DNA of 64,000 nucleotides from Pseudolabrys sp. (lineage in GTDB: Bacteria; Pseudomonadota; Alphaproteobacteria; Rhizobiales; Xanthobacteraceae): assembly GCA_022843325.1 (NCBI GenBank), contig JALHNV010000002.1, forward strand, positions 36,920 to 100,919, in the 5' to 3' direction. The translations under genes were made by a program, and so were the position numbers. Every line of letters starts with the position of its first letter. The stretch's first letter is position 1. This document shows positions 18,646 through 26,354 of the stretch, in pieces. Below the pieces are notes generated by a model, which ran no database searches, was not told where the DNA came from, and saw only the letters and a list, made by a program, of their open reading frames with translations.

Positions 18646-19275
18646 ATGACCGCCGAAACCGCCGCCGACACCGTCGCCGAACGGCCGTCGCACCCCGTCA
18701 TTCACCCCGGCTGGCTGCGCCTCTGCCACTGGATCAATGCTGTGGCGATGCTGGTGATGATCGCCTCCGGCTGGCAGATCTATAACGCCGCGCCGCTGTT
18801 CGGCTTCACGTTTCCCGGCAGCGTCACGCTGGGCGGCTGGCTGGCCGGCGGCCTGCTCTGGCATTTCGCCGCGATGTGGGTGCTGGCGATCAACGGGCTG
18901 GTCTATCTGGCGCTTGGCTTCGCCACCGGCCGTTTCCAAGCCAGGCTGTGGCCGATCGCGCCCGCGGCCGTGTTTTCTGACGTCAAAGCCGCGCTGACTT
19001 TCCGGCTCAATCACGCCGACCTGTCGCGCTACAACGCCGTGCAGAAGCTGCTGTACACCGGCGTCATCATCAGCGGTATCGTGATCGTGCTATCGGGACT
19101 GGCGATGTGGAAGCCGGTGCAGCTTCAGGAACTGACCGCGGTGTTCGGCGGCTATGAGTGGGTGCGCTACGTGCACTTCTTTGCGATGGCAGCCATCGTC
19201 GGCTTTCTGGTCGTGCACGTGACGTTGGCGCTGCTGGTGCCGAAGAGCCTGCGCGCCATGGTCACGGGGAGATAG
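18646..19275 (+). CDS. Cytochrome b561-like membrane protein, partner of the molybdoenzyme
   Basis: A 209-residue integral membrane cytochrome. It opens HPGWLRLCHWINAVAMLVMI, with a histidine at the start of the first helix, and has further membrane histidines in LLWHFAAMWVLAING and a final RYVHFFAMAAIVGFLVVHVT helix, typical of diheme b-type cytochromes of the Ni-Fe hydrogenase/thiosulfate reductase class. Four transmembrane helices are visible. The molybdopterin enzyme gene begins three bases after its stop, so the pair forms an operon and probably a membrane complex passing electrons between the quinone pool and the periplasmic molybdenum site. Confidence 0.88.
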   Translation: MTAETAADTVAERPSHPVIHPGWLRLCHWINAVAMLVMIASGWQIYNAAPLFGFTFPGSVTLGGWLAGGLLWHFAAMWVLAINGLVYLALGFATGRFQARLWPIAPAAVFSDVKAALTFRLNHADLSRYNAVQKLLYTGVIISGIVIVLSGLAMWKPVQLQELTAVFGGYEWVRYVHFFAMAAIVGFLVVHVTLALLVPKSLRAMVTGR

Positions 19276-19278
19276 CCA

Positions 19279-20055
19279 ATGCGTCGCCTGCGCAACCTGA
19301 TTCCCGGCGTCGATTCCGACCTGTTGATGCGGGACGCGGCCAGGGCGATGCCCGATCCGGCGCGGCGCGGTTTTCTGCGCGGTGCGGCCAGTCTCGGCGC
19401 GCTGACATTTCTCACCGGCTGCGACATTATCGATGGCAATTCCGCCGAGGCCGTGCTGCGCAAGATTTCCGAATTCAACGACGGCGCCCAGGCGCTGCTG
19501 TTCCGGCGCGGCGCGCTGGCGCCGGAATATCCGGCGAGCGCCGTCACCCGGCCGTTTCCGTTCAACGCCTATTACGCTCTGAGCGAAGCGCCGGTGCTCG
19601 ATGGCAGCCTGTACCGGTTCGAAGTCGGTGGGCTGGTCGACAACAAGAAGCCGTGGACCCTCGATGAACTGCATGCGCTGCCGCAGGTGTCGCAGATCAC
19701 GCGGCTGATCTGCGTCGAGGGCTGGAGCGCGATCGGCTCGTGGCAGGGGGCACGGCTGTCGGACTTCCTCGCCCGCGTCGGCGCCGATACCCGCGCCAAA
19801 TACGTCTGGTTCAGATGCGCCGAGGGCTACAGCAACACCATCGACATGGCGACCGCGCTGCATCCGCAGACCCAGATGGCGTTTCGGTTCGACAACGAAA
19901 TCCTGCCGCGCGCCTATGGCTTCCCGATGAAAATCCGCATGCCGACCAAGCTCGGCTTCAAGAACCCGAAATACGTGGTGGCGATGGAAGTCACCAACAC
20001 CGACAAAGGCGGCTACTGGGAGGACCAGGGCTACAACTGGTTCAGCGGATTATGA
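19279..20055 (+). CDS. Molybdopterin-dependent oxidoreductase (sulfite-oxidase fold), Tat-exported lipoprotein
   Basis: A 258-residue protein with the sulfite-oxidase/YedY molybdopterin fold. The N-terminus carries a twin-arginine motif (ARRGFLRGAASLG, RR at 29-30), then a hydrophobic stretch ending in the lipobox-like LTGC (cysteine 48). It therefore looks like a Tat-exported lipoprotein anchored on the periplasmic side. Family sequence follows: FEVGGLVDNKKPWTLDELHA, then ITRLICVEGWSAIGSW, where the cysteine should ligate molybdenum, and GFPMKIRMPTKLGFKNPKYV. Directly downstream of its cytochrome b partner. The substrate (sulfite, sulfoxide or other) is unknown. Its last six bases overlap the end of the convergent NDH-2 gene. 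Confidence 0.87.
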   Translation: MRRLRNLIPGVDSDLLMRDAARAMPDPARRGFLRGAASLGALTFLTGCDIIDGNSAEAVLRKISEFNDGAQALLFRRGALAPEYPASAVTRPFPFNAYYALSEAPVLDGSLYRFEVGGLVDNKKPWTLDELHALPQVSQITRLICVEGWSAIGSWQGARLSDFLARVGADTRAKYVWFRCAEGYSNTIDMATALHPQTQMAFRFDNEILPRAYGFPMKIRMPTKLGFKNPKYVVAMEVTNTDKGGYWEDQGYNWFSGL

Positions 20056-21342
20056 CGACGCCGGCTTCTTCTCCTTTGGCGGGCGGTCGTTTTCGGTGAT
20101 CAGCCGGGCGCCGCGCTGGTAGGTGAGGTAGCTCCAGAACCAGGTGAGGGCGACGTTGAAGCGGTTGCGCGCCCCGATCAGAAAATAGATGTGCGCCAGG
20201 CTCCAGAACAGCCAGCCGATCCGGCCGGTCAGGCGCAGGCGGCCAAACTGCACCACGGCGGCGCGGCGGCTGATGGTGGCGAGGTCGCCGCGATGCCGGT
20301 AGCGGAACGGCGTATCGGCCGGACGGCCGGCCACGCGCGCCGCGATCACCTCACCGACGTAATGGCCCATCTGCTTGGCGGCCGGCGCGATGCCAGGCAC
20401 CGGCTTGCCGTCGCTTTGCGTGACCGAGGCGGTGTCGCCGATGACGAATACATTCGCATGCCCGGGCACCGACAGATCGGGCGCGACTTTGACGCGCCCT
20501 GCGCGGTCGGCCTCGGCGTCGAGCCAGGTTGCCGCCGGCGAGGCTTTCACCCCGGCGGCCCAGATGATGTTCCAGGCGTCGATGCGCCCGGCTTTGGTGT
20601 CGACGCCGTGATCGTCACAGCCGGTCACCGCGGTGTCCGTCATCACCTCGACGCCGGCCTCCTCCAGCGCCTTGCGCACATAGTCGGACACTTCGGGCGG
20701 AAAAGCGGGCAGCACGCGCGGCCCGGCCTCCACCAGGATGATGCGGGCCATGCGCGGGTCAATGCGGCGGAAGTCGGTCGCCAGCGTCTTGCGGGCGATG
20801 TCGGCGATGGCGCCAGCCATCTCGATGCCGGTAGCGCCGCCGCCGATAATGACGAAAGTCAGCCGCCGGCCCCGATCGCCTGTGTCGGCCAGCGTCTCGG
20901 CCCGCTCGAAGGCGACCAGAATGCTGCGGCGTATGCGGGTGGCGTCGTCGATGGTCTTGAGGCCCGACGCCACCGCGGCCCATTCGTCATGGCCGAAATA
21001 GGAATGCATCGCGCCGGTGGCGAGCACCAGGTAGTCGTAGGGGACAGCGCCGGACTCCGTGAGCACCTTTTGCCCCGCGGTATCGACGCCGCGCACCGGC
21101 TCCATAAGCACCGTGGCGTTATGCTGCTCGCGCAGGATGTGACGAATCGGCCAGGCGACGTCGGCCGGCGACAGCGCCGCCGTCGCCACCTGGTACAGCA
21201 AGGGCTGGAAGCAGTGATGGTTCTGCCGGTCGATCACGGTGATGTCGGCCGCGGCGTTGCGAAGCGCCACCGCCGCCTCAAGACCGCCGAAGCCGGCACC
21301 GACGATCACCACTTTCGGCCGGTGCGGCTGATCCGGGTTCAT
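20050..21342 (-). CDS. NAD(P)/FAD-dependent oxidoreductase, type II NADH dehydrogenase (NDH-2)
   Basis: A 430-residue flavoprotein. The FAD motif is VVIVGAGFGGLEAAVAL near the N-terminus and the NADH motif is FVIIGGGATGIEMAGAIADI. The quinone-side blocks HHCFQPLLYQVATAALSPAD and GHANVFVIGDTASV are typical of NDH-2. The C-terminal helix region (IYFLIGARNRFNVALTWFWS) serves as membrane anchor. It passes electrons from NADH to quinone without pumping protons. I start it at the ATG giving MNPDQPHRPKVVIV; an upstream ATG at 21387 would add 15 residues. Convergent with the molybdoenzyme gene and divergent from leuB. Confidence 0.93.
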   Translation of the reverse strand: MNPDQPHRPKVVIVGAGFGGLEAAVALRNAAADITVIDRQNHHCFQPLLYQVATAALSPADVAWPIRHILREQHNATVLMEPVRGVDTAGQKVLTESGAVPYDYLVLATGAMHSYFGHDEWAAVASGLKTIDDATRIRRSILVAFERAETLADTGDRGRRLTFVIIGGGATGIEMAGAIADIARKTLATDFRRIDPRMARIILVEAGPRVLPAFPPEVSDYVRKALEEAGVEVMTDTAVTGCDDHGVDTKAGRIDAWNIIWAAGVKASPAATWLDAEADRAGRVKVAPDLSVPGHANVFVIGDTASVTQSDGKPVPGIAPAAKQMGHYVGEVIAARVAGRPADTPFRYRHRGDLATISRRAAVVQFGRLRLTGRIGWLFWSLAHIYFLIGARNRFNVALTWFWSYLTYQRGARLITENDRPPKEKKPASS

Positions 21343-21452
21343 GCCTGATATCCCTGCGTTGCGGCCAGGTGGCAAGTCAGTTGCCAAGCCGAGGCCGAGC
21401 CATTAGCACTGCCGCTCATCGCAAAAGTCGATAGAACGGCGAGGCAACGTCC

Positions 21453-22562
21453 ATGGCAACCCACAATCTCCTGCTGCTCCCCGGTGACGGCATCGGCCCC
21501 GAAGTGATGGGCGAAGTGAAGCGTGTCGTCGACTTCTTCAACAAACGGGGTCCCGACAAGTTCACCACCGAGGACGCTTTGGTGGGCGGCAGCTGCTACG
21601 ACGCGCACGGCGTCTCCATCACGGATGCCACGATGGACAAGGCGAAATCGGCCGCTGCGGTGATCTTCGGTGCGGTCGGGGGACCGAAGTGGGACAAAGT
21701 GCCCTATGAGGCCCGCCCCGAGGCGGGCCTGCTGCGGCTGCGCAAGGATCTCGCGCTCTATGCCAACCTGCGCCCGGCGGTGACCTATCCGGCGCTGGCC
21801 GAGGCCTCCTCGCTGAAGCGCGAGCTGGTCGAAGGCCTCGACATCATGATTTTGCGCGAGCTGACCGGCGGCGTCTATTTCGGCGAGCCGAAGACCATCA
21901 CCGATCTCGGCAACGGCCAGAAGCGCGCCGTCGATACCCAGGTCTATGACACCTACGAGATCGAGCGGATCGGCCGCGTCGCCTTCGAGCTGGCGCGCAA
22001 GCGCAAGAACAAAGTCACCTCGATGGAAAAACGCAACGTCATGAAATCGGGCCTGCTGTGGAACGAAGTCATCACGGCGCTGCACGCGCGCGAGTTCAAG
22101 GACGTCGAGCTGGAGCATCAGCTCGCCGATTCCGGCGGCATGCAACTGGTGCGCAACCCGAAGCAGTTCGACGTCATCGTCACCGACAACCTGTTCGGCG
22201 ACATGCTGTCGGACATCGCCGCGATGCTGACCGGCTCGCTCGGCATGCTGGCCTCGGCCTCGCTCGGTGAGGTCGATCCCAAGACCAAGCGCCGCAAGGC
22301 ACTGTACGAGCCGGTGCACGGATCGGCGCCCGACATCGCCGGCAAGGGAATCGCCAACCCGATCGCCATGATCGCGTCGTTCGGCATGGCGCTGCGCTAT
22401 TCGTTCGACATGGGCAAGGAAGCCGACATGATCGACAAGGCCATCGCCGCCACGCTCGACAAGGGTCTGCGCACCGCCGACATTGCCGGGCCGGGTGCAA
22501 AGTCCGTCGGCACCGCCGAGATGGGCTCGGCCATCATTGCCGAACTGGAAGCGCTGGCCTGA
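21453..22562 (+). CDS. leuB: 3-Isopropylmalate dehydrogenase
   Basis: A 369-residue enzyme that oxidises and decarboxylates 3-isopropylmalate in leucine synthesis. It begins [20 protein letters not shown] and contains the substrate-binding [16 protein letters not shown], then [20 protein letters not shown]. The metal and NAD-binding segments [20 protein letters not shown] and [19 protein letters not shown] follow. Length and motifs are those of a complete enzyme. leuCD lie 13-16 kb to the right on the other strand. A strong hairpin terminator follows directly. Confidence 0.98.
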   Translation: MATHNLLLLPGDGIGPEVMGEVKRVVDFFNKRGPDKFTTEDALVGGSCYDAHGVSITDATMDKAKSAAAVIFGAVGGPKWDKVPYEARPEAGLLRLRKDLALYANLRPAVTYPALAEASSLKRELVEGLDIMILRELTGGVYFGEPKTITDLGNGQKRAVDTQVYDTYEIERIGRVAFELARKRKNKVTSMEKRNVMKSGLLWNEVITALHAREFKDVELEHQLADSGGMQLVRNPKQFDVIVTDNLFGDMLSDIAAMLTGSLGMLASASLGEVDPKTKRRKALYEPVHGSAPDIAGKGIANPIAMIASFGMALRYSFDMGKEADMIDKAIAATLDKGLRTADIAGPGAKSVGTAEMGSAIIAELEALA

Positions 22563-22585
22563 CGCCGACGCGCTCGCCTTCAAAC

Positions 22586-22614
22586 AAAAAACGCGGCCCG
22601 GTGGGCCGCGTTTT
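22586..22614. terminator. Rho-independent terminator after leuB
   Basis: ACGCGGCCC pairs with GGGCCGCGT around a three-base loop, with an A-run to the left and TTTTGCATT to the right. It lies between the convergent leuB and the secreted hypothetical gene and could work in both directions. Confidence 0.85.
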
Positions 22615-22640
22615 GCATTCCGAGCCTGCCTGAGCGGAAA

Positions 22641-23012
22641 CTAGAAACCGATCCACGGATTGTTGCGGCCCGGCAGCGTCCACATGTCCGGCAGCGACGT
22701 CTGATTGCCGCCGAATACGGTGTTATTGAGCACGTTGCTGGCCGAGTAATTCGACGGATAGGCGTATTTGTGGTCGCTGTTCTCGCCCGGGAAAACTTCG
22801 GTGCCGGGATCGAGGTAGGAACGGCGCTGCACGATGATCCGGGTGCGGGCGCGGCCGTCTTCGCCGCGGGTAGTGACAACCGTGCGTCCGCGCGCGTCAT
22901 ACACGATGGCGCTGTTGCGCTGCTGCCGGGACTGCGCTTCGGCGACCGGCGCGGCCAGCAGGGTGGCGGTGGCAGCGACGGCAAAGGCGCCGGCAACGAC
23001 TTTCAAGAGCAT
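22641..23012 (-). CDS. Secreted hypothetical protein
   Basis: A 123-residue exported protein. The ATG giving MLLKVVAGAFAVAATATLLA yields a clear signal peptide cleaved after AEAQ; a longer in-frame start at 23069 would add 19 charged residues and is less likely. The mature part has an RNSAIVYDARGRTVVTTRG strand-like region, an RTRIIVQRRSYLDPGTEVFP segment and a Tyr/Asn-rich tail (YPSNYSASNVLNNTVFGGNQ). I do not recognise the family. It lies between leuB and the ECF sigma gene but points away from the latter. Confidence 0.75.
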   Translation of the reverse strand: MLLKVVAGAFAVAATATLLAAPVAEAQSRQQRNSAIVYDARGRTVVTTRGEDGRARTRIIVQRRSYLDPGTEVFPGENSDHKYAYPSNYSASNVLNNTVFGGNQTSLPDMWTLPGRNNPWIGF

Positions 23013-23205
23013 GTGATCCTCAACCGGTTCATGGTGCGATTCAGTGTAGCGGTCTTCGCGCCGGGACAACAGACCTATTCAGCCACATGCCCGGGAGGCA
23101 TTCAGAAAACGCCAACCGGCCGGGTTCGTTCCAGCCCGTTGCTTTTGCCGCACCGCGAACCGATAGTCGGGGCATCGCGACCGCACAGCCACCGGGACAT
23201 GGCCC

Positions 23206-23709
23206 ATGGCGCTCGACACCCACGCCGCTCTGCCGGCGCTGCTGCCGCGTCTGGTGGCGTTCGCCCGCACCATCGTCAACGACGCCGACGCCGCCCGCGA
23301 CCTGGTGCAAGAGGCGGTGGCCCGCGCGCTCGGCGCCGGCCGTATCCCGGCCGATGCACCGGCCTACCGCGCATGGATGTTCAAGATCGTCCGCAACGCC
23401 GCGCTTGACGAATTGCGGCGGCGGCGTCCCGAACCGGCCGAGCCGGCGCCGGCGGTCGACCTCTGGCGCTTCGACAGCGCCGCCATCGCCAAAATCACCG
23501 TCGAGCAGGGCATGGCGTCGCTGCCGCCGCTGCACCGCGAAATAATCGCCTTGATCGACATTGCCGGTTTCAGCTACGCCGAGGCGGCCGATGTCCTGAG
23601 CGTCCCCATCGGGACGGTCATGAGCCGCATCACCCGGGCCCGGCTGGCGCTGCTGGCGGCCATTGAAGCGAGCTCGGTGAGGCCGATGAAGTCGAAGCAT
23701 GGCACCTGA
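23206..23709 (+). CDS. ECF-type RNA polymerase sigma factor
   Basis: A 167-residue group IV sigma factor. Region 2 is visible as LLPRLVAFARTIVNDADAAR followed by DLVQEAVARALG and AWMFKIVRNAALDELRRRRP. Region 4 is SLPPLHREIIALIDIAGFSY followed by AEAADVLSVPIGTVMSRITR. No extra C-terminal domain is present. The stop overlaps the start of the anti-sigma gene by 11 bases, the usual arrangement for a sigma/anti-sigma pair. The sulfite dehydrogenase genes begin 115 bases after the anti-sigma gene, making them the likely regulon core. Related ECF factors are linked with sulfite response in Sinorhizobium. Confidence 0.92.
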   Translation: MALDTHAALPALLPRLVAFARTIVNDADAARDLVQEAVARALGAGRIPADAPAYRAWMFKIVRNAALDELRRRRPEPAEPAPAVDLWRFDSAAIAKITVEQGMASLPPLHREIIALIDIAGFSYAEAADVLSVPIGTVMSRITRARLALLAAIEASSVRPMKSKHGT

Positions 23710-24409
23710 ACCGAACGATACCGATATCGAGCGGCTGAACGCGCTGATCGATGGCGAACTGCCGCCGGCCGAGCACGCCGCTTTGGCGGCGCGCATTGCG
23801 GCCGGCCGCGAGCTGGCCGAGGCCCATGCGACGCTGGCGCGGCTCAAGGCCTGCATCGTCGAAAGCGCCGAGCAGACCCCGATGGACGCCTTTGTGCTGC
23901 CGGCGCCGAAACGCCGGGGGCTGCCCGCGGTCGGGGCTGCCGCCGCCGCTGCCGCCATTTTGATCGCAGTCCTGGGCTGGTACGCGCAGCGGCCGGTCGA
24001 GCGTACGCCCGCTTTCAGCATCGCACCGCTGGTCACATTGGCGTCGCTGCCGGCGGCGCCGGTGATCCCCGATCTGGCGCCGGCTGGGCTCAACTTGGTG
24101 GGCGCCGAAATCGAACGCGCCGGGGAGGCCGCGGTGCTGGTCGCCGCCTACCGCGGGCCGCGCGGCTGCCGTCTCGAATTGCGGGTGCGGCCGGCGGCGG
24201 TCGACCTTCCGCCGACCGCCGGCACGAGCCGCCGCGCCTGGACGGCGGGCGGCCTCGCCTACGAACTGGTAGCCTTCGGCATGCCGGACGGGCGCTTCCT
24301 CGCTGTCGCCATGGCCGCCGAATCGGCCACCCGATCCGGCCTGTTGCCGGCCGACGCGGACAACCGGCTGCGCCAGGCCGGCCTGCAGGCGCCGCCCTGC
24401 GTCGGCTGA
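23699..24409 (+). CDS. Anti-sigma factor, single-pass membrane protein
   Basis: A 236-residue protein following the sigma gene with an 11-base overlap. The N-terminal cytosolic part (IERLNALIDGELPPAEHAAL, residues 9-28) resembles the anti-sigma domain seen in RsiW-like and ChrR-like regulators, but the zinc HxxxCxxC pattern is not complete. One transmembrane helix lies at about 77-97 (GLPAVGAAAAAAAILIAVLG). The periplasmic half holds two cysteines (RGPRGCRLELRV and APPCVG) that could form a redox-sensitive disulfide. It probably holds the sigma factor inactive at the membrane; the signal is not shown. Confidence 0.85.
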   Translation: MAPEPNDTDIERLNALIDGELPPAEHAALAARIAAGRELAEAHATLARLKACIVESAEQTPMDAFVLPAPKRRGLPAVGAAAAAAAILIAVLGWYAQRPVERTPAFSIAPLVTLASLPAAPVIPDLAPAGLNLVGAEIERAGEAAVLVAAYRGPRGCRLELRVRPAAVDLPPTAGTSRRAWTAGGLAYELVAFGMPDGRFLAVAMAAESATRSGLLPADADNRLRQAGLQAPPCVG

Positions 24410-24426
24410 TCGCCCCATAAAGTTTT

Positions 24427-24454
24427 GGAATAAATTTCCGGGCTGGTCCGTTTC
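24427..24454 (+). promoter_or_regulatory. Candidate ECF sigma promoter for the sulfite dehydrogenase genes
   Basis: GGAATA at 24427-24432 is separated by 16 bases from CGTTTC at 24449-24454, a layout typical of group IV sigma promoters. It lies in the 114-base gap between the anti-sigma gene and sorA, about 70 bases before the sorA start. I did not find the same pair ahead of the sigma gene. Confidence 0.45.
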
Positions 24455-24523
24455 TTCTCCAAGCGTCATGGCGGAGATCATGACGCAACGTCGCCGCCGC
24501 GAGCGGCCAGGGAGAGAAACATC

Positions 24524-25873
24524 ATGCCGGACAAGATCGAACGTTCGATCGAGGAGCTGTATCGCGATAGCCCCGAACGCGCCGATGCGGAAGTTTTCGG
24601 CCGCGAAACCGGGCCGAGCCGCCGCGGCTTTCTGAACGGCGCCGGTTTGGCGGCCATGAGCGCCGTCGTCGGTGGCGCCATCCCGTTCGCTGCCAACATG
24701 CCGGGCGGATTGATCCCCGCCGCGATGGCGCAGGCGACGCCGCCGACGCCGCCGCCGGCCAAGAAGGGCCCAACCTACCTCAATTATCCCGGCAAGAACG
24801 ACCGGCTGGTGGTGATCGGCGAGCGTCCGCTGGTGGCGGAAACGCCCGAGCATTTGCTCGATGACGACACCACACCGATCGAGAAGTTTTTCATCCGTAA
24901 CAACGGACAGATTCCGGAAGAGGCCAAAGAGGGCGACAAGTGGAAGATCGCCGTCGACGGTGAGGTCAACAACAAGCTCGAGCTGACGCTCGGCGAGCTG
25001 AAGTCGAAGTACAAGGCGCAGACGCGGCGCATGGTGCTGGAGTGCGGCGGCAACGGCCGCGCCTTCTACTCGCCGCCGGCCAGCGGCAACCAGTGGACCA
25101 ATGGCGGCGCCGGTTGCGCCGAATGGACCGGCGTGCGGCTGGGCGACGTGCTGAAGGCCGCCGGCGTCAAGCCGTCCGGCATCTACACGGCGCATTACTC
25201 GTCCGACCTGCATCTGTCCGGCGATGCCAGCCGCGAAGTGCTGTCGCGCGGCATGCGCATGGCCAAGGCGATGGATCCCGACTCCATGATCGTCTGGGCG
25301 ATGAACGGCCAGCCGCTGCCGAATATTCACGGCGGCCCGGTGCGTCTGCTGATCCCCGGCTGGCCGGGTTCGCTGTCGCAGAAATGGCTGACCAAGATTA
25401 CCATCCGCGACAAGGAGCATGACGGTCAGGGCATGACCGGCACGTCCTACCGGCTGGCCATCAAGCCGATGGTGCCGGGCGACAAGGCCGACCCGAAAAA
25501 CTTCCGGGTGATGGAATCGATGCCGGTGCGCTCGATTATCACCAGCCCTGCCAACGGCACCAAGTTGGCCGCCGGATCCAAGGGAGTGAAATTGCGCGGC
25601 GCGTCGTGGGCCGGCGATCTCACCGTCAAGACCGTCGACGTCTCGACCGATTACGGCATGACCTGGCAGCCGGCCAAACTCGAGAAGCCGAAGAACAAAT
25701 ACGACTGGCAGCGCTGGACCGCCGCGGTGAAGCTGCCGGGCGACGGCTATTACGAGATCTGGGCGCGGGCGACGGATTCCAAAGGAAAGATGCAACCGCA
25801 TGTCGCGGCGAACTGGAATCCCAGCGGCTACGGCGGCAATCCGATGCACCGCATCGCGGTGCTGGTCGGCTGA
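24524..25873 (+). CDS. sorA: Sulfite dehydrogenase molybdopterin subunit (SorA-like), Tat-exported
   Basis: A 449-residue sulfite-oxidase family enzyme. The Tat signal is PSRRGFLNGAGLAAMSAVVG (RR at 33-34), with cleavage near AMAQ. The molybdopterin domain contains RRMVLECGGNGRAFYSPPA, whose cysteine ligates molybdenum, and WTNGGAGCAEWTGVRLGDVL. A C-terminal Ig-like dimerisation domain includes SMPVRSIITSP and ends with WNPSGYGGNPMHRIAV. The enzyme oxidises sulfite to sulfate in the periplasm and passes electrons to the cytochrome c coded directly downstream (one-base stop/start overlap). AGGGAG lies ahead of the ATG. Substrate is inferred from family and the SorAB gene order. Confidence 0.9.
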   Translation: MPDKIERSIEELYRDSPERADAEVFGRETGPSRRGFLNGAGLAAMSAVVGGAIPFAANMPGGLIPAAMAQATPPTPPPAKKGPTYLNYPGKNDRLVVIGERPLVAETPEHLLDDDTTPIEKFFIRNNGQIPEEAKEGDKWKIAVDGEVNNKLELTLGELKSKYKAQTRRMVLECGGNGRAFYSPPASGNQWTNGGAGCAEWTGVRLGDVLKAAGVKPSGIYTAHYSSDLHLSGDASREVLSRGMRMAKAMDPDSMIVWAMNGQPLPNIHGGPVRLLIPGWPGSLSQKWLTKITIRDKEHDGQGMTGTSYRLAIKPMVPGDKADPKNFRVMESMPVRSIITSPANGTKLAAGSKGVKLRGASWAGDLTVKTVDVSTDYGMTWQPAKLEKPKNKYDWQRWTAAVKLPGDGYYEIWARATDSKGKMQPHVAANWNPSGYGGNPMHRIAVLVG

Positions 25874-26268
25874 TGCAATTCCCGCACGTCACTGCCGCCG
25901 CGCCATGGGCGCGGCGGCTCACCCTCTTCGCAACGTTGCTGGTTGGCGTCTCGCTGTTAGCGGGCCTTGCTGGCGCACAGCAACAGACCTTCACCCCGCG
26001 CGACGAAAGTCCCGAGGAGTATCCGGCCGGTCCCGGACGCGACGAGACTTTCTATTCCTGCACCGCCTGTCATGGTTTCAAGCTGGTGGCGCAACAGGGC
26101 ATGACGCGCCAGCGCTGGGACGACACGCTGGTCGTCATGACGCAACGGCACGGCATGCCGGCGCTGGAAGGCAGCGACCGCGAGCTGGTGCTGAACTATC
26201 TCGAAACGCACTATCCACCGACCGCGGCGGCGCCGGGCGGTTGGCAAAATCCGTTCCTCAATCGCTGA
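25873..26268 (+). CDS. sorB: Monoheme cytochrome c, sulfite dehydrogenase electron acceptor (SorB-like)
   Basis: A 131-residue exported cytochrome. The hydrophobic N-terminal segment LTLFATLLVGVSLLAGLAGA serves as signal peptide. One heme site is visible, CTACH in FYSCTACHGFKLVAQQGM, and a downstream methionine in MTQRHGMPAL could be the second axial ligand. The size and placement match SorB, the small cytochrome c that accepts electrons from SorA in Starkeya. The ATG overlaps the sorA stop as TGATG, so the two are translationally coupled. Its maturation would need the ccm genes found at 50.8-53.9 kb. Confidence 0.88.
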   Translation: MQFPHVTAAAPWARRLTLFATLLVGVSLLAGLAGAQQQTFTPRDESPEEYPAGPGRDETFYSCTACHGFKLVAQQGMTRQRWDDTLVVMTQRHGMPALEGSDRELVLNYLETHYPPTAAAPGGWQNPFLNR

Positions 26269-26354
26269 CGCCTGACACCCTTTGCGCTTGTGAGGGCGTC
26301 CGGGTATTGAACGTGGGTGTGAACACTCACGGCAGCGACGTCAGGAACACCCGC

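Noticed and set aside
23630-25849. A 739-codon reverse-strand frame over the anti-sigma and sorA genes.
   Set aside because: Antisense to well-supported genes, with composition of a mirror frame and no domain.
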